Below the pieces are notes generated by a model. It ran no database searches. It had not been told where the DNA came from and saw nothing but the letters and a program-made list of their open reading frames with translations. Below are positions 25,501-35,210 of a DNA stretch of 64,000 bases, in pieces. Origin of the DNA: Corbicula japonica (taxonomy: Eukaryota; Mollusca; Bivalvia; Venerida; Cyrenidae); assembly GCA_038501625.1 (NCBI GenBank), contig JAZAYU010000010.1, forward strand, positions 3,804,912 through 3,868,911, written 5' to 3'. How positions within the stretch are numbered: the first letter of the stretch is position 1; each line of letters opens with the position of its first letter. The position numbers and the translations under genes are program-made.

Positions 25501-27750
25501 ACTGATCCACATGAGAAAAAAAAAAGTTTGCGCAAATGTACTCACGAACATATGTTTAAAGTTTCAAGTCGATATCTTGAAAACTGTTGACGCTGTAAGT
25601 GCCACAGACAGACCGGGTCAACGAACCAACCAACAAACCAACCGGATGATGACTCCTATATACCCCCTATACTTCGTATGCGGGGGTATAAATATTTGAT
25701 GCCTATTAGGAGTTATTGTCTGGAAATCATTTTTCTATTTTTAGTAACAGTGACCTTGACACTGACCCCACCAGCCCCAAAATCGAACTTGACCTGTATC
25801 TTCTGATGTTACACCTGTGTACCAAAAATTATTTAAATCTGTCAAGCCTTTCATGAGTTATCATCCGAAAATGAAGAATCTGACCGACCGACCAACAGAC
25901 CGACCGACAAGCTCACTCCTATATACCCCCTCAAACTTCGTTTGTGGGGGTATAACAATGTCACAATACAGTTACAATAAAAACCCTTAACCCTTTCCTC
26001 CATATATACGCATTTTTATGCATGTGCCACCAGTGTAGATCCAGATCAGCTGGCACATCCATGCTGTCTGATCAGGATCTGCACAGGTTTCATTTTGATC
26101 AGAAATGACCTAAAGAATTAAAAAGCGAACAGTTTAGATCCTGATCAGACAGCACGGATGTGCCAGCTGTCCGTGCCAGCTGATCTGGATCTAAACTGTT
26201 TGCCCTTGCAATAAAGGTGTTTCTATGGAGGGAAGGGTTAAAAAGACCATCCCAATAAAAAGACCACTTTTTCAATGTCCATTTTAACAGCTTTTCACTG
26301 ACTTTTACCTCTGAAATAAGACCAGGTTTGTCCAGTCCCAGTGGTTGTCTTATTTGAGGGGTTTTGCTGTACATGCATTCTGGATAGGTCATGATGTGTT
26401 GTATATGCATAATTATGTAGCCACTGTCATGTTTTAATACCCCACCCCCATTGATAAAATTGTCAGATTACCAGTTCTGACAGTTCTAAATGTCAAACAA
26501 CACTTTACAAAGAGCATGTACATTTATCTGGACAAGATGATCTATCATTGCTCTAATTGGTTAAACTATTGTACTAATAAAGCACATTAAAATAATTCTG
26601 AACTTGTATTTTTCTGTTTTAATTGATAGCCAATTTGTATAATGGGATTCTTTGTTGTTTATTTTTTTTTAAAATGCAGATGCATGTACACACATTTATG
26701 GAAAATATAAAAAAAAACAGTTTAGATCAAAAATGACTCTGGCATATTAATGGATGCACACTGATTTTGTAACATGCCTGATGCAAATCTTTTGTAACAT
26801 TACAGGTTATGCTGACTACATTTATATGAAACAATGAAACCTTCATAGCTTTGTTGTGGGTTTGATGTTAAGCACTTTATGATCAGTGCCCAAGGTTATA
26901 AAGCTGAGCATGGAAACCAGTCTCAAATCTCAAGCATCTGATTGGCTGAAATGGCGACCAGTCGCCATTTCAGCCAATCAGATGCTTGAGATTTGAGACT
27001 GGTTTCCAAACTCAGCTTTATAACCTTCAACCCTTATCTAGCATGTAATTAATATAACCCTTTCCTCCATATAAACACCTTTTTAAGCATGTGTGACCAG
27101 TGTATATCTAGATCAGCTGGCACATTCATGCCTTCTGATCAGGATCTGCACTGGTCATTTTTTGGTAAAAAATAACCTAATCAATCAAATAGTGAACAGT
27201 GTAGATCCTGATCAGATGGCACAGATGTGCCAGCTGATCTGAATCTACACTCTGCTCCCATGCCATAAAGGTGTGTATATGGAGGAAAGGATTAAATTGA
27301 TAGAAAGGTCAGTCCAGTAGACTAATTCAAAGGGAAAAGAGTTCATCAACTGCATATAAAGTTTTCCTTCTTAAATGATTTAATGATTTCCTCCATCTTT
27401 ATGGCATGGGCAAACAGTGTAGATCCCAATCTGTGCTGTCTGATCAGGATCTACACTTTTCACTTTTTATATTTATTAGGTTATTTCCTAACAAAAAGCA
27501 AACAGTGCAGATCCTGATCAGATGACACGGATGTGCTGGCTAATCTGGATCTACACTGTTTGCTCATGCCATAAAAGACGGATATAAGTAGGAAATGTGT
27601 AACACTGAATATCACAATGGTACTTACCTTAACAGAGTCCTTGCCAAAGCGGAGCTGTTTACTTCCATAGCCTGACTGAGACTGGTCCTTTTTTCTCTCG
27701 TGATATGAGTAAACTGTTCCAGCGGTGCAGTTGCGAGAGTGTCGAGTCAT
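13479..27750 (-). CDS. NOSIP: Nitric oxide synthase-interacting protein (U-box E3 ligase)
   Basis: Nine exons join in phase on the minus strand: 27750-27628, 22072-22020, 20547-20436, 19697-19598, 18350-18235, 16799-16683, 15716-15646, 15134-15026 and 13550-13479. They give 290 residues, close to the 301 of the human protein. The start MTRHSRNCTAGTVYSYHE is the conserved NOSIP N-terminus. FDCCCLTLQP with DGYLYDKEAI (about 43-75) forms the first U-box half. A Lys-rich helix follows, then LPSFWVPSLTP (about 148-158), CPMSGKP (about 173) and the C-terminal half, ending CVEKLIKKDMLDP and EKDIIPLQR (about 237-267). The protein ends in a short Gly/Ala tail. NOSIP binds NO synthases in vertebrates and has E3 ubiquitin-ligase and spliceosome links; the role here is inferred by orthology. 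All splice sites are GT-AG and all joins fit. Confidence 0.95.
14797..15004. repeat. HpA hairpin MITE
   Basis: Bounded by TTAACCATTTACTCC and TAAAGGGTTAA. It ends about 20 bp from the NOSIP exon 8 splice donor. A second, left-hand fragment lies at about 14482-14620 in the same intron. Confidence 0.7.
15752..15975. repeat. HpA hairpin MITE, degraded
   Basis: Contains CAACAGTGTAGATCCAGATCAG and the mirrored AGTGTAGATCCTGATCAG. The ends are eroded. It lies in NOSIP intron 6, close to exon 7. Confidence 0.6.
16387..16628. repeat. HpA hairpin MITE, complete copy
   Basis: TTAACCCTTTCCTGG at the left, GGAAAGCGTTAA at the right, with two mirrored internal blocks. A fragment of another copy sits directly before it at about 16308-16386. 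Confidence 0.75.
16991..17056. repeat. HpB half-copy, broken by the adjoining GC-richer segment
   Basis: Only the left arm (GACCAGTCTCAAATCTCAGG and TGGCTGAAATGG) is present. The expected mirror arm is missing where the segment at about 17060 begins. Confidence 0.5.
17060..17695. repeat. GC-richer segment of repeated GTGCGT/CACGTAC words, candidate mobile element
   Basis: This stretch inside NOSIP intron 5 is much richer in G, C and CpG than its surroundings. It is full of short words such as GTACGTGC, GCACGGACCACGC and GTGCGTG on both strands. It ends GTGACCGGGGCTTAAG. Open frames exist on both strands but overlap and show no domain. It is probably non-coding. Confidence 0.35.
17995..18195. 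repeat. TTCGCGG/CCGCGAA inverted-repeat element
   Basis: AATTTCGCGGGGAAG at the left is mirrored by AAAACCGCGTGAAATAAA at the right, with AAATTCGCAGGGGCATAAATT between. Related words occur at 46620-46690, 56700-56765 and 59170-59230. Confidence 0.5.
18449..18765. repeat. HpA copy split by an inserted HpB palindrome
   Basis: HpA left half (TTACCATTTACTTC to GGCACATCTGTG) and right half (GATCTGGATCTGCACTG to AAAGGGTTAA) flank a complete HpB at about 18535-18675. It lies in NOSIP intron 4. Confidence 0.75.
19033..19179. repeat. HpB palindrome, complete copy
   Basis: Runs from GCCCAAGATCATAAAACT to AGTTTTATGATCTTGGGC's mirror, with a near-perfect internal palindrome. ACTGG flanks both ends, a possible 5-bp target duplication. 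It lies within an HpA remnant (18900-19200). Confidence 0.75.
19247..19491. repeat. Two adjoining HpB palindromes
   Basis: A complete copy at 19247-19389 is followed directly by a shorter one at 19393-19491. Both have the GAGATTTGAGACT-type arm and a GCCCAAG-type end. Confidence 0.7.
20042..20167. repeat. HpB palindrome
   Basis: Mirrored AATCTCAAGCATCTGATTGG and CCAATCAGATCCTTGAGATT arms around GCCACCAATTGCC. It lies in NOSIP intron 3. Confidence 0.7.
21539..21962. repeat. HpA copy split by an inserted HpB palindrome
   Basis: HpA words (TTAACCCTAAACTCC, GATCCATATCAGCC on the left; TGATCAGATGG, GATCTGGATCTACTCTG on the right) surround HpB at about 21643-21770. It lies in NOSIP intron 2. Confidence 0.6.
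22085..25955. repeat. Composite repeat: outer element with an inner copy and a tandem array
   Basis: The outer unit starts CTAGAATTATCACTGAAAG with ATACCCCCAC and ends GTGGGGGTATAA near 25955. A second element of the same kind is nested inside, from CTAGAGCTATCACTGAAGG (about 22897) with TACCCCCGC to GCGGGGGTATAA (about 25692). The flanking part repeats CAGTGACCTTGACCTTGA-like units of about 160 bp. It fills most of NOSIP intron 1. Confidence 0.75.
23090..25610. repeat. Tandem array, units near 300 and 170 bp
   Basis: The word AATGGACTGATCCACA followed by ATGTCACGCACATCTACAC recurs. GTCAC-anchor positions are 23426, 23857, 24157, 24457, 24627, 24904, 25206 and 25376. The spacings include 300, 300, 170, 277, 302 and 170. 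The 24457-25206 block (749 bp) recurs as a higher-order unit. Confidence 0.85.
25987..26241. repeat. HpA hairpin MITE, complete copy
   Basis: TTAACCCTTTCCTCCAT to GAGGGAAGGGTTAA, with both internal mirror blocks. A small duplication of TGTGCCAGCTG occurs near 26160. A pogo-like element follows directly at about 26245-26375. Confidence 0.8.
26245..26375. repeat. Pogo-like short inverted-repeat element
   Basis: Contains AAAAAGACCATCCC and ends GAGGGGTTTTGCTGTAC. It abuts the HpA element on its left. Confidence 0.5.
26887..27030. repeat. HpB palindrome, complete copy
   Basis: GCCCAAGGTTATAAAGCTGAG to AGCTTTATAACCTTCAA, with the centre GGCGACCAGTCGCC. It is nearly identical to the copy at 18535-18675, suggesting recent spread. 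Confidence 0.8.
27054..27590. repeat. Two HpA hairpin MITEs in NOSIP intron 1
   Basis: A near-complete copy lies at 27054-27295 (TAACCCTTTCCTCC to GGAGGAAAGGATTAA). A shorter one lies at 27372-27590. The second ends about 40 bp before NOSIP exon 1. Confidence 0.7.
27628..27750 (-). CDS. NOSIP: NOSIP exon 1 with start codon
   Basis: Encodes the first 41 residues (MTRHSRNCTAGTVYSYHE to GKDSVK). It ends at AAG before GTAAGT, phase 0. The next coding exon is 5.5 kb away, across the largest NOSIP intron. Confidence 0.95.
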
Positions 27751-29470
27751 CTTTTGTCCTAAACAGATACTCCAAACTGCAGTAAGTTAGGTTTTACAAG
27801 CTAGAAATAAAAAAAATAAAAGCGAGCATAAATACAGGTCTTTTTTCTTCTTTAGCTGTTTACACTCTCCTTCCCATCAGAAAATTTCTATGCTGTTTTC
27901 AAGTGTTTTGAATAAAAAGTAACATTACATCAGGTTTTTTCATTCCCCTTTGAAGAAAAAATAATGCTTTTTCCCCCAAAATTACAGGGCATGGGCCCCA
28001 TCCCCTAGCATTGAAAAAAGCCCTGAAATCCCATGATTGCAACAATGGCACTAGCATTATATCACATAGGATCAAATAAATGGCTTAAGTATCATTGCAT
28101 AAAGTTTAAATTTTTAAATAATACCTTAATTAGAATTTTCTTAGTGTCTTAATTATCCAGATAAAGGATCTTATTTCCAGAGGCAAATGTTAAACAAACC
28201 AATGTAATTCTTACAAGCAGACAGGGCAATTTAATGTTATGACAACATGGAAAATGACATTTTGTTGTGTATTTTACCTGTTTGTTAATAAATTCTTGTT
28301 TCAGAATGTGAAATGTATTTCTCCTTAACCTTTAAGTTTATATAGTCAGTTTGCATAACTTCGGTCCAAGAGATCTGGTGGTGTGACCAGTTTATTATTG
28401 CAAGCAAGATGACAACATTCCTGATCAGAATGGCAGTTTCTATTTACCAAGATAGGAACTGTAAAACAAAAAAGCAAAACTCTGGAGTGAAGATGTGGAT
28501 AAGATCAGTCACATTTTCGGCCAATTTTTTCTGCTTATGTGTTATGTCCAAGCTAAAGATCCAACAGAGCAGTTTTCTTAAAGAACTGGGCCAATGCAAG
28601 ATATCAACACTGGATTACATAGGTAATCATGATATAATTGCATACCAACAAAGTTTAATTTAATTTAAATGTTGGAAAGAAGTCTAATGTTATGTCACTA
28701 TTTTAAGTTATACAGTAAACATGAATTTTAAAACCGTTTATGTAAAATTGTTATTTAAAAAGTATGTCTTTTCTTCCTGAATACTTAAATAGAATATGTT
28801 TATTCAAACTGACTAACCTAAAATTAACAATTCACACGAAATTTTCATCAAATTATTAAATTTAATGCTGCTCACGCACAGGATAGCTGAATAGCTTTTC
28901 TTGAATATCATGTGGCCTTTAGTTCGACCATGATCCAGTCATTTTGGCGCACATCACAGATGATGCTTGCATCTGCCATCAGTCATTGTGAAAACTGCTA
29001 GTTTTACGAAATTTAACAACAGACAAATGTGTTTTGGTGCACAGTATTGCATCGCTCACACTATCATGTTCATATCTCAGTTTTGTAATTAATTAATTAT
29101 CTTCATTACTTTGGAAGATTATTAACACTACTTACAATAAGAAATTAAGAAGTTGAACATGCAAATTTCAATCCAATGTTAAAGTACATTATAATTTTCA
29201 ATATCATTTTTTGAATCTCAAAGGTTGTACAAAGAGATGCAAAAATAACTTTAGAGTTATCTATAAAAAATTTAAGGGGTGCAATCTCGATTCTTGTTGC
29301 CTTACAAAAATAAAATGTTTATATTGAAAAAAAAACAACAATGTCAATCTCAGACATCCTTTAAAGTGTCTAGTAACAGTCAATTTTCAATACTTCTATT
29401 TTTTTGGGAAGCCTGGAAGTTGTGGAACTTACTGCAAAAATAATTTTTGAGATCCTAAAAAAATGTTAAT
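27751..29470. other. NOSIP upstream region, no further gene seen
   Basis: AT-rich sequence upstream of the NOSIP start codon. It should contain the NOSIP promoter and 5' UTR, but no clear element can be named. The only longer open frame (28409-28663, plus) has no recognisable domain. Confidence 0.4.
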
Positions 29471-31045
29471 CAGGCCAGACTTAAAATATTCTTTGTTTCC
29501 CCATCCCGACCCAAGCAGATTTAGTATGGGTAGGTAGGTAGTTCAAAATATTTTTTTTTATTTGAAAATTTTCAGATTAATAATCCACATTTAGATATTA
29601 TAGGATTAACTCCACGGGGAATACCAACACTCTTAAATTTAAATATATAGGTACCAAGTTTACATGTACTATAGATGAGTGCCTTTCAGCAAAATGACCA
29701 AGCCGTCCTTGTGATAAGCCTGCCCAGAAATAGTGTTATATAAATAATGAAATATACTTCCTTATTACTTAAAACTGAAATACAATTTAATACAAATTTC
29801 ACATTTTGTTGATGAAAACTTTAGGTTCTGTAATTATTATTTATTTAATAGAGATATATTCAGTGTTGCAATATTTTTAACATGACTCCTTTGCAAATCA
29901 AGTGCTGCAAACAGAACAGCCGGTGATATTCCTTTGCTCTCCATTTCCCTACAACCAACAGGCCAAACAACTTTGTTATTAATGTCACACATTGTCAACT
30001 TTGTTTTTGTGACAATCTACAAATTTTCTTGGATACCAAAGAATGACTGGTGTCTCCGTTTTTAACAGAGACGCAAACAGAATGTTCCATGGGTTACGCA
30101 CTTCGCGAAAGGCTAAAAAATTGCCGGTCATTCGGTCCAATGAGCAATGAAATTCTGCCGGGCCGTAAGAATATCTGCCTGACGGAAAAAAGACTGAGAT
30201 GAAATATTTAGTTTTTTGTCTTATTCGGTACATTTGTTTAAAACAAAATGTGAAACTTGTGTTAAATTTTATTTCAATTTTAACAAACTTCAACAAATAA
30301 AACTTAAATTACCAGTTTTTGGTTAGACCAAGTATTTTTATACAGAATAACAAACAAGAAAATTGTTGAGATGTACATGTAATCCTATATGTTTATTCTA
30401 CTTCTGATTTATTAAAGATAACTTTCTTCGACTGCCGATCACTTGTCTTTCAAACGAATTCGCTCTTTTATCCCATGAAACTTTGTAAGACTTCCATTTA
30501 ATTGTTTGCGTGAGATGAAAATCAACACAGGCAACAAAGCCATTTTAAATTTCGATAAGTTTGCTCTGTGATTCATGAAATGTCCCCAGTGTGAGCACAG
30601 AATATCCTCTGCCAACCCTAGACAGTCCAAACACCATTTTTCATTAAACGGCCGTTAGATGATGTTATAGATTTCGCGATTGGACTATAGAAATCAGGCA
30701 ACCAATCACATATCATTTTACTGTGGCTGAAGAGAAGTACCCGGAGTTTATGAAGTAAAAAAGGTTGCTTCCCTTAGATTTAAAGTCGCTGGTCAGAAAG
30801 ACCGAGGACATGCGACATTTTACCGCACCGAAGCGTCTGATAACCACCGACTGCTGCTCTAATACTTACTTGCGATCAGTTTCGTACTCAATGTGATAAG
30901 AAAAAAATTGCTTTTTTCGTCTCCAGGTTTTTCATACCAAATAAAAAATATCATTTAGGTTTCGACGATAAAATTTTTCTAGTCGCGACAATTTTTTCAG
31001 GTCGGTCGTGGATGGGGAAACAAACAATATTTTATATTAGGCCTC
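29471..31045. mobile_element. Non-autonomous DNA transposon, about 1.57 kb, terminal inverted repeats
   Basis: The left end AGGCCAGACTTAAAATATTC, then TTTGTTTCCCCATCC and CGACC, is mirrored at the right by GGTCG, GGATGGGGAAACAAA and AATATTTTATATTAGGCCT. The inverted repeat spans about 45 bp. No transposase frame lies between the ends. The target duplication is not clear because the end word AGGCCT is itself palindromic. Confidence 0.65.
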
Positions 31046-31491
31046 ATCATAGTTAATGGGTACCGCTGTGTATTCCATTCTTTTTCCTGTTATTTTACAG
31101 CATCTCTGTGTTTTTACACTAGCTTCATTTATTTGTAAATCAAAGAGAGTTTTGATGGCATGAAGGTATTTAATATAAATAAAATAGTTTCAGCTTTATT
31201 TCATGTTTTTTGGATGTTAATAAAGTTGTAACTTGTAATTTTCTCTGATATTTAAAAAATCAGATTTACAATAAACAACAACTTTAAGACCACATTGCCG
31301 ACCTAGGAGCATTGCTTTTTTCCTTAACTATCAAAATCATCAATGTGTTGATGACTTCAGCATTTATTTAATAATATTGTTTTAGTATTTTTCTTGGAAA
31401 CCAATTATCAAGCCTTATTAAAGTTTTTGCACATAATTTGCTGTTGCTGATTTCCATTTGGAAAAAAAAAACATATTGTAGGTGGCGTACC

Positions 31492-32581
31492 CACAGGTGC
31501 TTGGAAGACGGACCCCGTATCTCCAAACAGGCCGCCCCCCCCCAAAAAAAAGTAAGGTCTACACGGGGTCTATACTACATAAAGTCATCTTTTTTGTTTT
31601 GTTATGATAGATCGGGATCGATATCAGTCTATCAACACCAAATTTAGTATCAAATACCAAGTTCTCTGAAAATTCGTGTTCCGACTATATAAGCCAGTGA
31701 AGGTAAATAACCAAATCTCGATTCCGCCATTGACGTCAAGCCCAAATGTAAACAAAATTTTAAAAATCGGCACATCTCAACAAATATTGCACTAACCTTA
31801 ACAAATATGGTATCCTTGGAAAACTTATCTATTCCTCTGTTGAATTCCGTCGAGCATCGGCTAGGAAATCAGAACATAACATCCATTTTTTCATTTTTCC
31901 GATGCACCTGTGAAAATTATCGACTCTGGACAGAGTTTGGTTACAATGCAGATATAGTGAGTGAATTTTGATTGGACGAGCGATAATTCAAGGAGCTATT
32001 TTTAGCTGGAAAATTACCGCGTGTATTTAAAAATTTAATCGAATAGTTCAGTGACGATAGACTCCGCGGCTAAAAATAGCTCCTTGAATTATCGCTCGTC
32101 CAATCAAAATTCACTCACTATATCTGCATTGTAACCAAACTCTGTCCAGAGTCGATAATTTTCACAGGTGCATCGGAAAAATGAAAAAATGGATGTTATG
32201 TTCTGATTTCCTAGCCGATGCTCGACGGAATTCAACAGAGGAATAGATAAGTTTTCCAAGGATACCATATTTGTTAAGGTTAGTGCAATATTTGTTGAGA
32301 TGTGCCGATTTTTAAAATTTTGTTTACATTTGGGCTTGACGTCAATGGCGGAATCGAGATTTGGTTATTTACCTTCACTGGCTTATATAGTCGGAACACG
32401 AATTTTCAGAGAACTTGGTATTTGATACTAAATTTGGTGTTGATAGACTGATATCGATCCCGATCTATCATAACAAAACAAAAAAGATGACTTTATGTAG
32501 TATAGACCCCGTGTAGACCTTTTTTTTTTGGGGGGGGGCGGCCTGTTTGGAGAAACGGGGTCCGTCTTCCAAGCACCTGTG
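31492..32581. mobile_element. Foldback element: 1,090-bp near-perfect palindrome with 8-bp target duplication
   Basis: Arms of about 515 bp (31492-32006 and 32069-32581) are mirror images around a 62-bp unique centre. Only small differences were seen: one base near 31521 versus its mirror, and length changes in the C-run/A-run near 31536. The element ends CACAGGTGC and GCACCTGTG. The direct repeat GGCGTACC flanks it at 31484-31491 and 32582-32589. An 8-bp target duplication fits the hAT superfamily. No protein is encoded, so it would need a transposase supplied elsewhere. Confidence 0.85.
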
Positions 32582-32589
32582 GGCGTACC

Positions 32590-35210
32590 TAGTGATGAAC
32601 CGGATTAGTACTGAAATCATATTTGTGAATTTCTTTTAAATTTTAGTTAAATTTCTGTCCAAAAGCACTAAACAAAGAAAAAAAACTACATAAACACAAA
32701 TAACTTACTTTTCCCTAAGAAAATGGTAGAAAGCGAGAAGGGTAGATAACTCAGATAGTTCATTCGCTAAGAATGGTTCTTACGGTACATGACTGTTACT
32801 AGACTGTTTAACTGTGGATGTGCGTAACTTTTTCTATGATAAAAATAACAATGATTCGAGTTTTTAAGTTCTTACATACGATTTTATAAAATTTTACAGA
32901 GAAAAATCCTGTCTGACCAACCATTATACAATGCAGGGTCTGTAAGTTTTTATTCTGTTGAGAGCGGCTGTCGTACATGTAGGCCCTATAATTACAAAAA
33001 AGAAGTGTACAATGCCATTAAACATCAAACAATACAACTTTAAGAGAATTCTAAAGTCTAAATACGATATCATTTTCTTTATAATAATCATTGTCCAACT
33101 TGAGTTTCCTGATAAACTCAGAGTTCATGTATCATTTACCTTTAAAAAATAGATATGAATACTAAACTATCGTTTTAGTTCTATCTTTCCTGCATTGTTT
33201 AAAATATCAGAAATCTCCCCTTGGATATCTAACAGCTTCTACGAAAAGTATTTATGATCAATTTTGTCCATACAAAAACTGGAAGTTACTTTTTCAAATT
33301 TGAAAGTTTACCATTAAAACGGAAAATTATTAGATGATTAGTAAAATAACTAATATTTTGTAGTAAAATGTCTTAGGCTATAAGGAAAGCAATAATTACA
33401 ATATAGCTCAATAAGGTTAAATTTATTACTTCTACAGAGAAATGTACAAATCAAGTTTACAGCCATGATTTCTGTCGTTGAATATTGGGAACTTGGAATT
33501 TTCAGCTTGAATGACCTTTCAATATGTGGGACTTTAAAATTCCAGACTGAATGTTACATGAAGGTAATATAACTGGTGAACCGGCAGGTGTCAGAAGAAA
33601 AGAAAAAAAGACACTTCTAGACCTCCATCACACTGCCCAGAAAGAGAAGACAGCGAAACACACCTGTCCGACTGAACTTATCTTCTATAGGCACAACAAC
33701 CCGTTATGAAAAAATACATGATAATTATGTTCAAATACCTTTATAGGCCTATAGAGAGAGATCTTTGTTACATCATATTATTTTTGTCAAAGCAAATTAA
33801 AACAATTAATTGCACTAGACAGTGTAAAATAAATATTTAGCTAACGCAAATTAACACCCTAAACGTTTATAATTATGTCATGTGCATTTTTAAACACCAG
33901 AAGTTTTGAAAAATTCAAATAGACTTACTTAATTAAAGTTAATTTTGGCAAATGAAAGAGTACAAGTCAGTAAAATATTTTAAATTAGGTCATTATTACT
34001 GAACTGAACGTTACAAAAACCTGTACTTTTAGCGGTGAATGAAAAAAAAAGTGAAATGCATGACTATCATTTAAAATTATTAATATAAATAGATGTATGT
34101 ATACTTCTCTGAAAATAATCAAGTGAAGCAAATACTGGATAGTTTATTTACTTCTCATCTACATTTAAAAATATAACATCTTCATAAAAAACAAATGCAA
34201 TATGGAACCATTCATTATCACCTCAGAGTTTTAACACATTGCCAGACGACAAAGGAATGTCAGAAGTTCTGCTAAAGGCTGGTACAATATATTATCATTT
34301 TTTAAGTGAAACTCCGATTTAAAGACAACCTCCTGGATTGAACATTAACGGTCTTAATAGTGGGGTAATGTTTATGATGATCATGGCGAAAAATAGTGCA
34401 ATACTTTATTACGAGACAGTGCCAGCGGTCTTAATATTGGGATGGTCTTTGTTTCAGCGTGGTCTTTCTGAGAGGTTTTACTTTACATATAATTAAACAG
34501 ATAACTTTATAAAAAAGTATTAAACAGATAACAATGTTCGAAATTTAACATTAGAAAACAACAATACATTGTTTTTATTAAAACCTTAAATACCTGTTAA
34601 CATTCCCAGATCACTAAAACTTCAAAAATTAATTACACATGTACAACGAATTATTAGGAGGGTAAAAATTTAAGAGGAAAAAAGAATCAAATAATATTTA
34701 TTGTTTGAAATCTATCTATACAAATACTGTACAAATCATGATTGTCGGTCATCCTGATGACCGTCATATTATAATCGACCAAACTTGAGATCTTTAGCAT
34801 GAACACCGGTTAACAGTGACTCACGGTCCAGAACGGATAATTTAGACTATGTCACCTGTTCCTTAGACGCATGCAAAAGGATAGTGTAGAGGCTGGTGTT
34901 TGATTGCCTCATATATAGAGAAGCCCTTTACCGGAAAAGACATTAATGTAGATAATCATGTTTCTTGTATACTTAATTTATACTTTTATTCAGGACGTGT
35001 AGAAATAATGCAGTTGTTTAAGTATCGTTAAACGAGATGCCTTCTAGGCCATAGCGGTACCATAGAACTTTCCACAGTCGATGCGTATTTGTACACTTAG
35101 CGGACAAGCGATGCTTATTTACATAGTTAGGTCCGAAAATCAGGTCAAATCAGGTCAGTGACTGTTAGGAGACGGAAAGAAATGTATTCGTATGTTGGAT
35201 GCATTTATTA
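32590..35210. other. AT-rich intergenic sequence, no gene seen
   Basis: No open frame with a domain. A pogo-like element is at 34305-34482. The remainder is low-complexity AT-rich sequence. Confidence 0.4.
34305..34482. repeat. Pogo-like short inverted-repeat element
   Basis: AAGTGAAACTCCGATTTAAAGAC at the left is mirrored by GGTCTTTCTGAGAGGTTTTAC at the right. It shares GGTCTTAATAGTGGGG with the copy at 1399. Confidence 0.55.

Noticed and set aside
22900..25600. CRISPR-like array of spaced repeats
   Set aside because: Units are hundreds of bases long, with no short identical repeats and unique spacers. The genes around are eukaryotic and spliced.
28409..28663. 84-codon plus-strand frame upstream of NOSIP
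   Set aside because: No recognisable domain, no good splice context and AT-rich codon use like the flanks.
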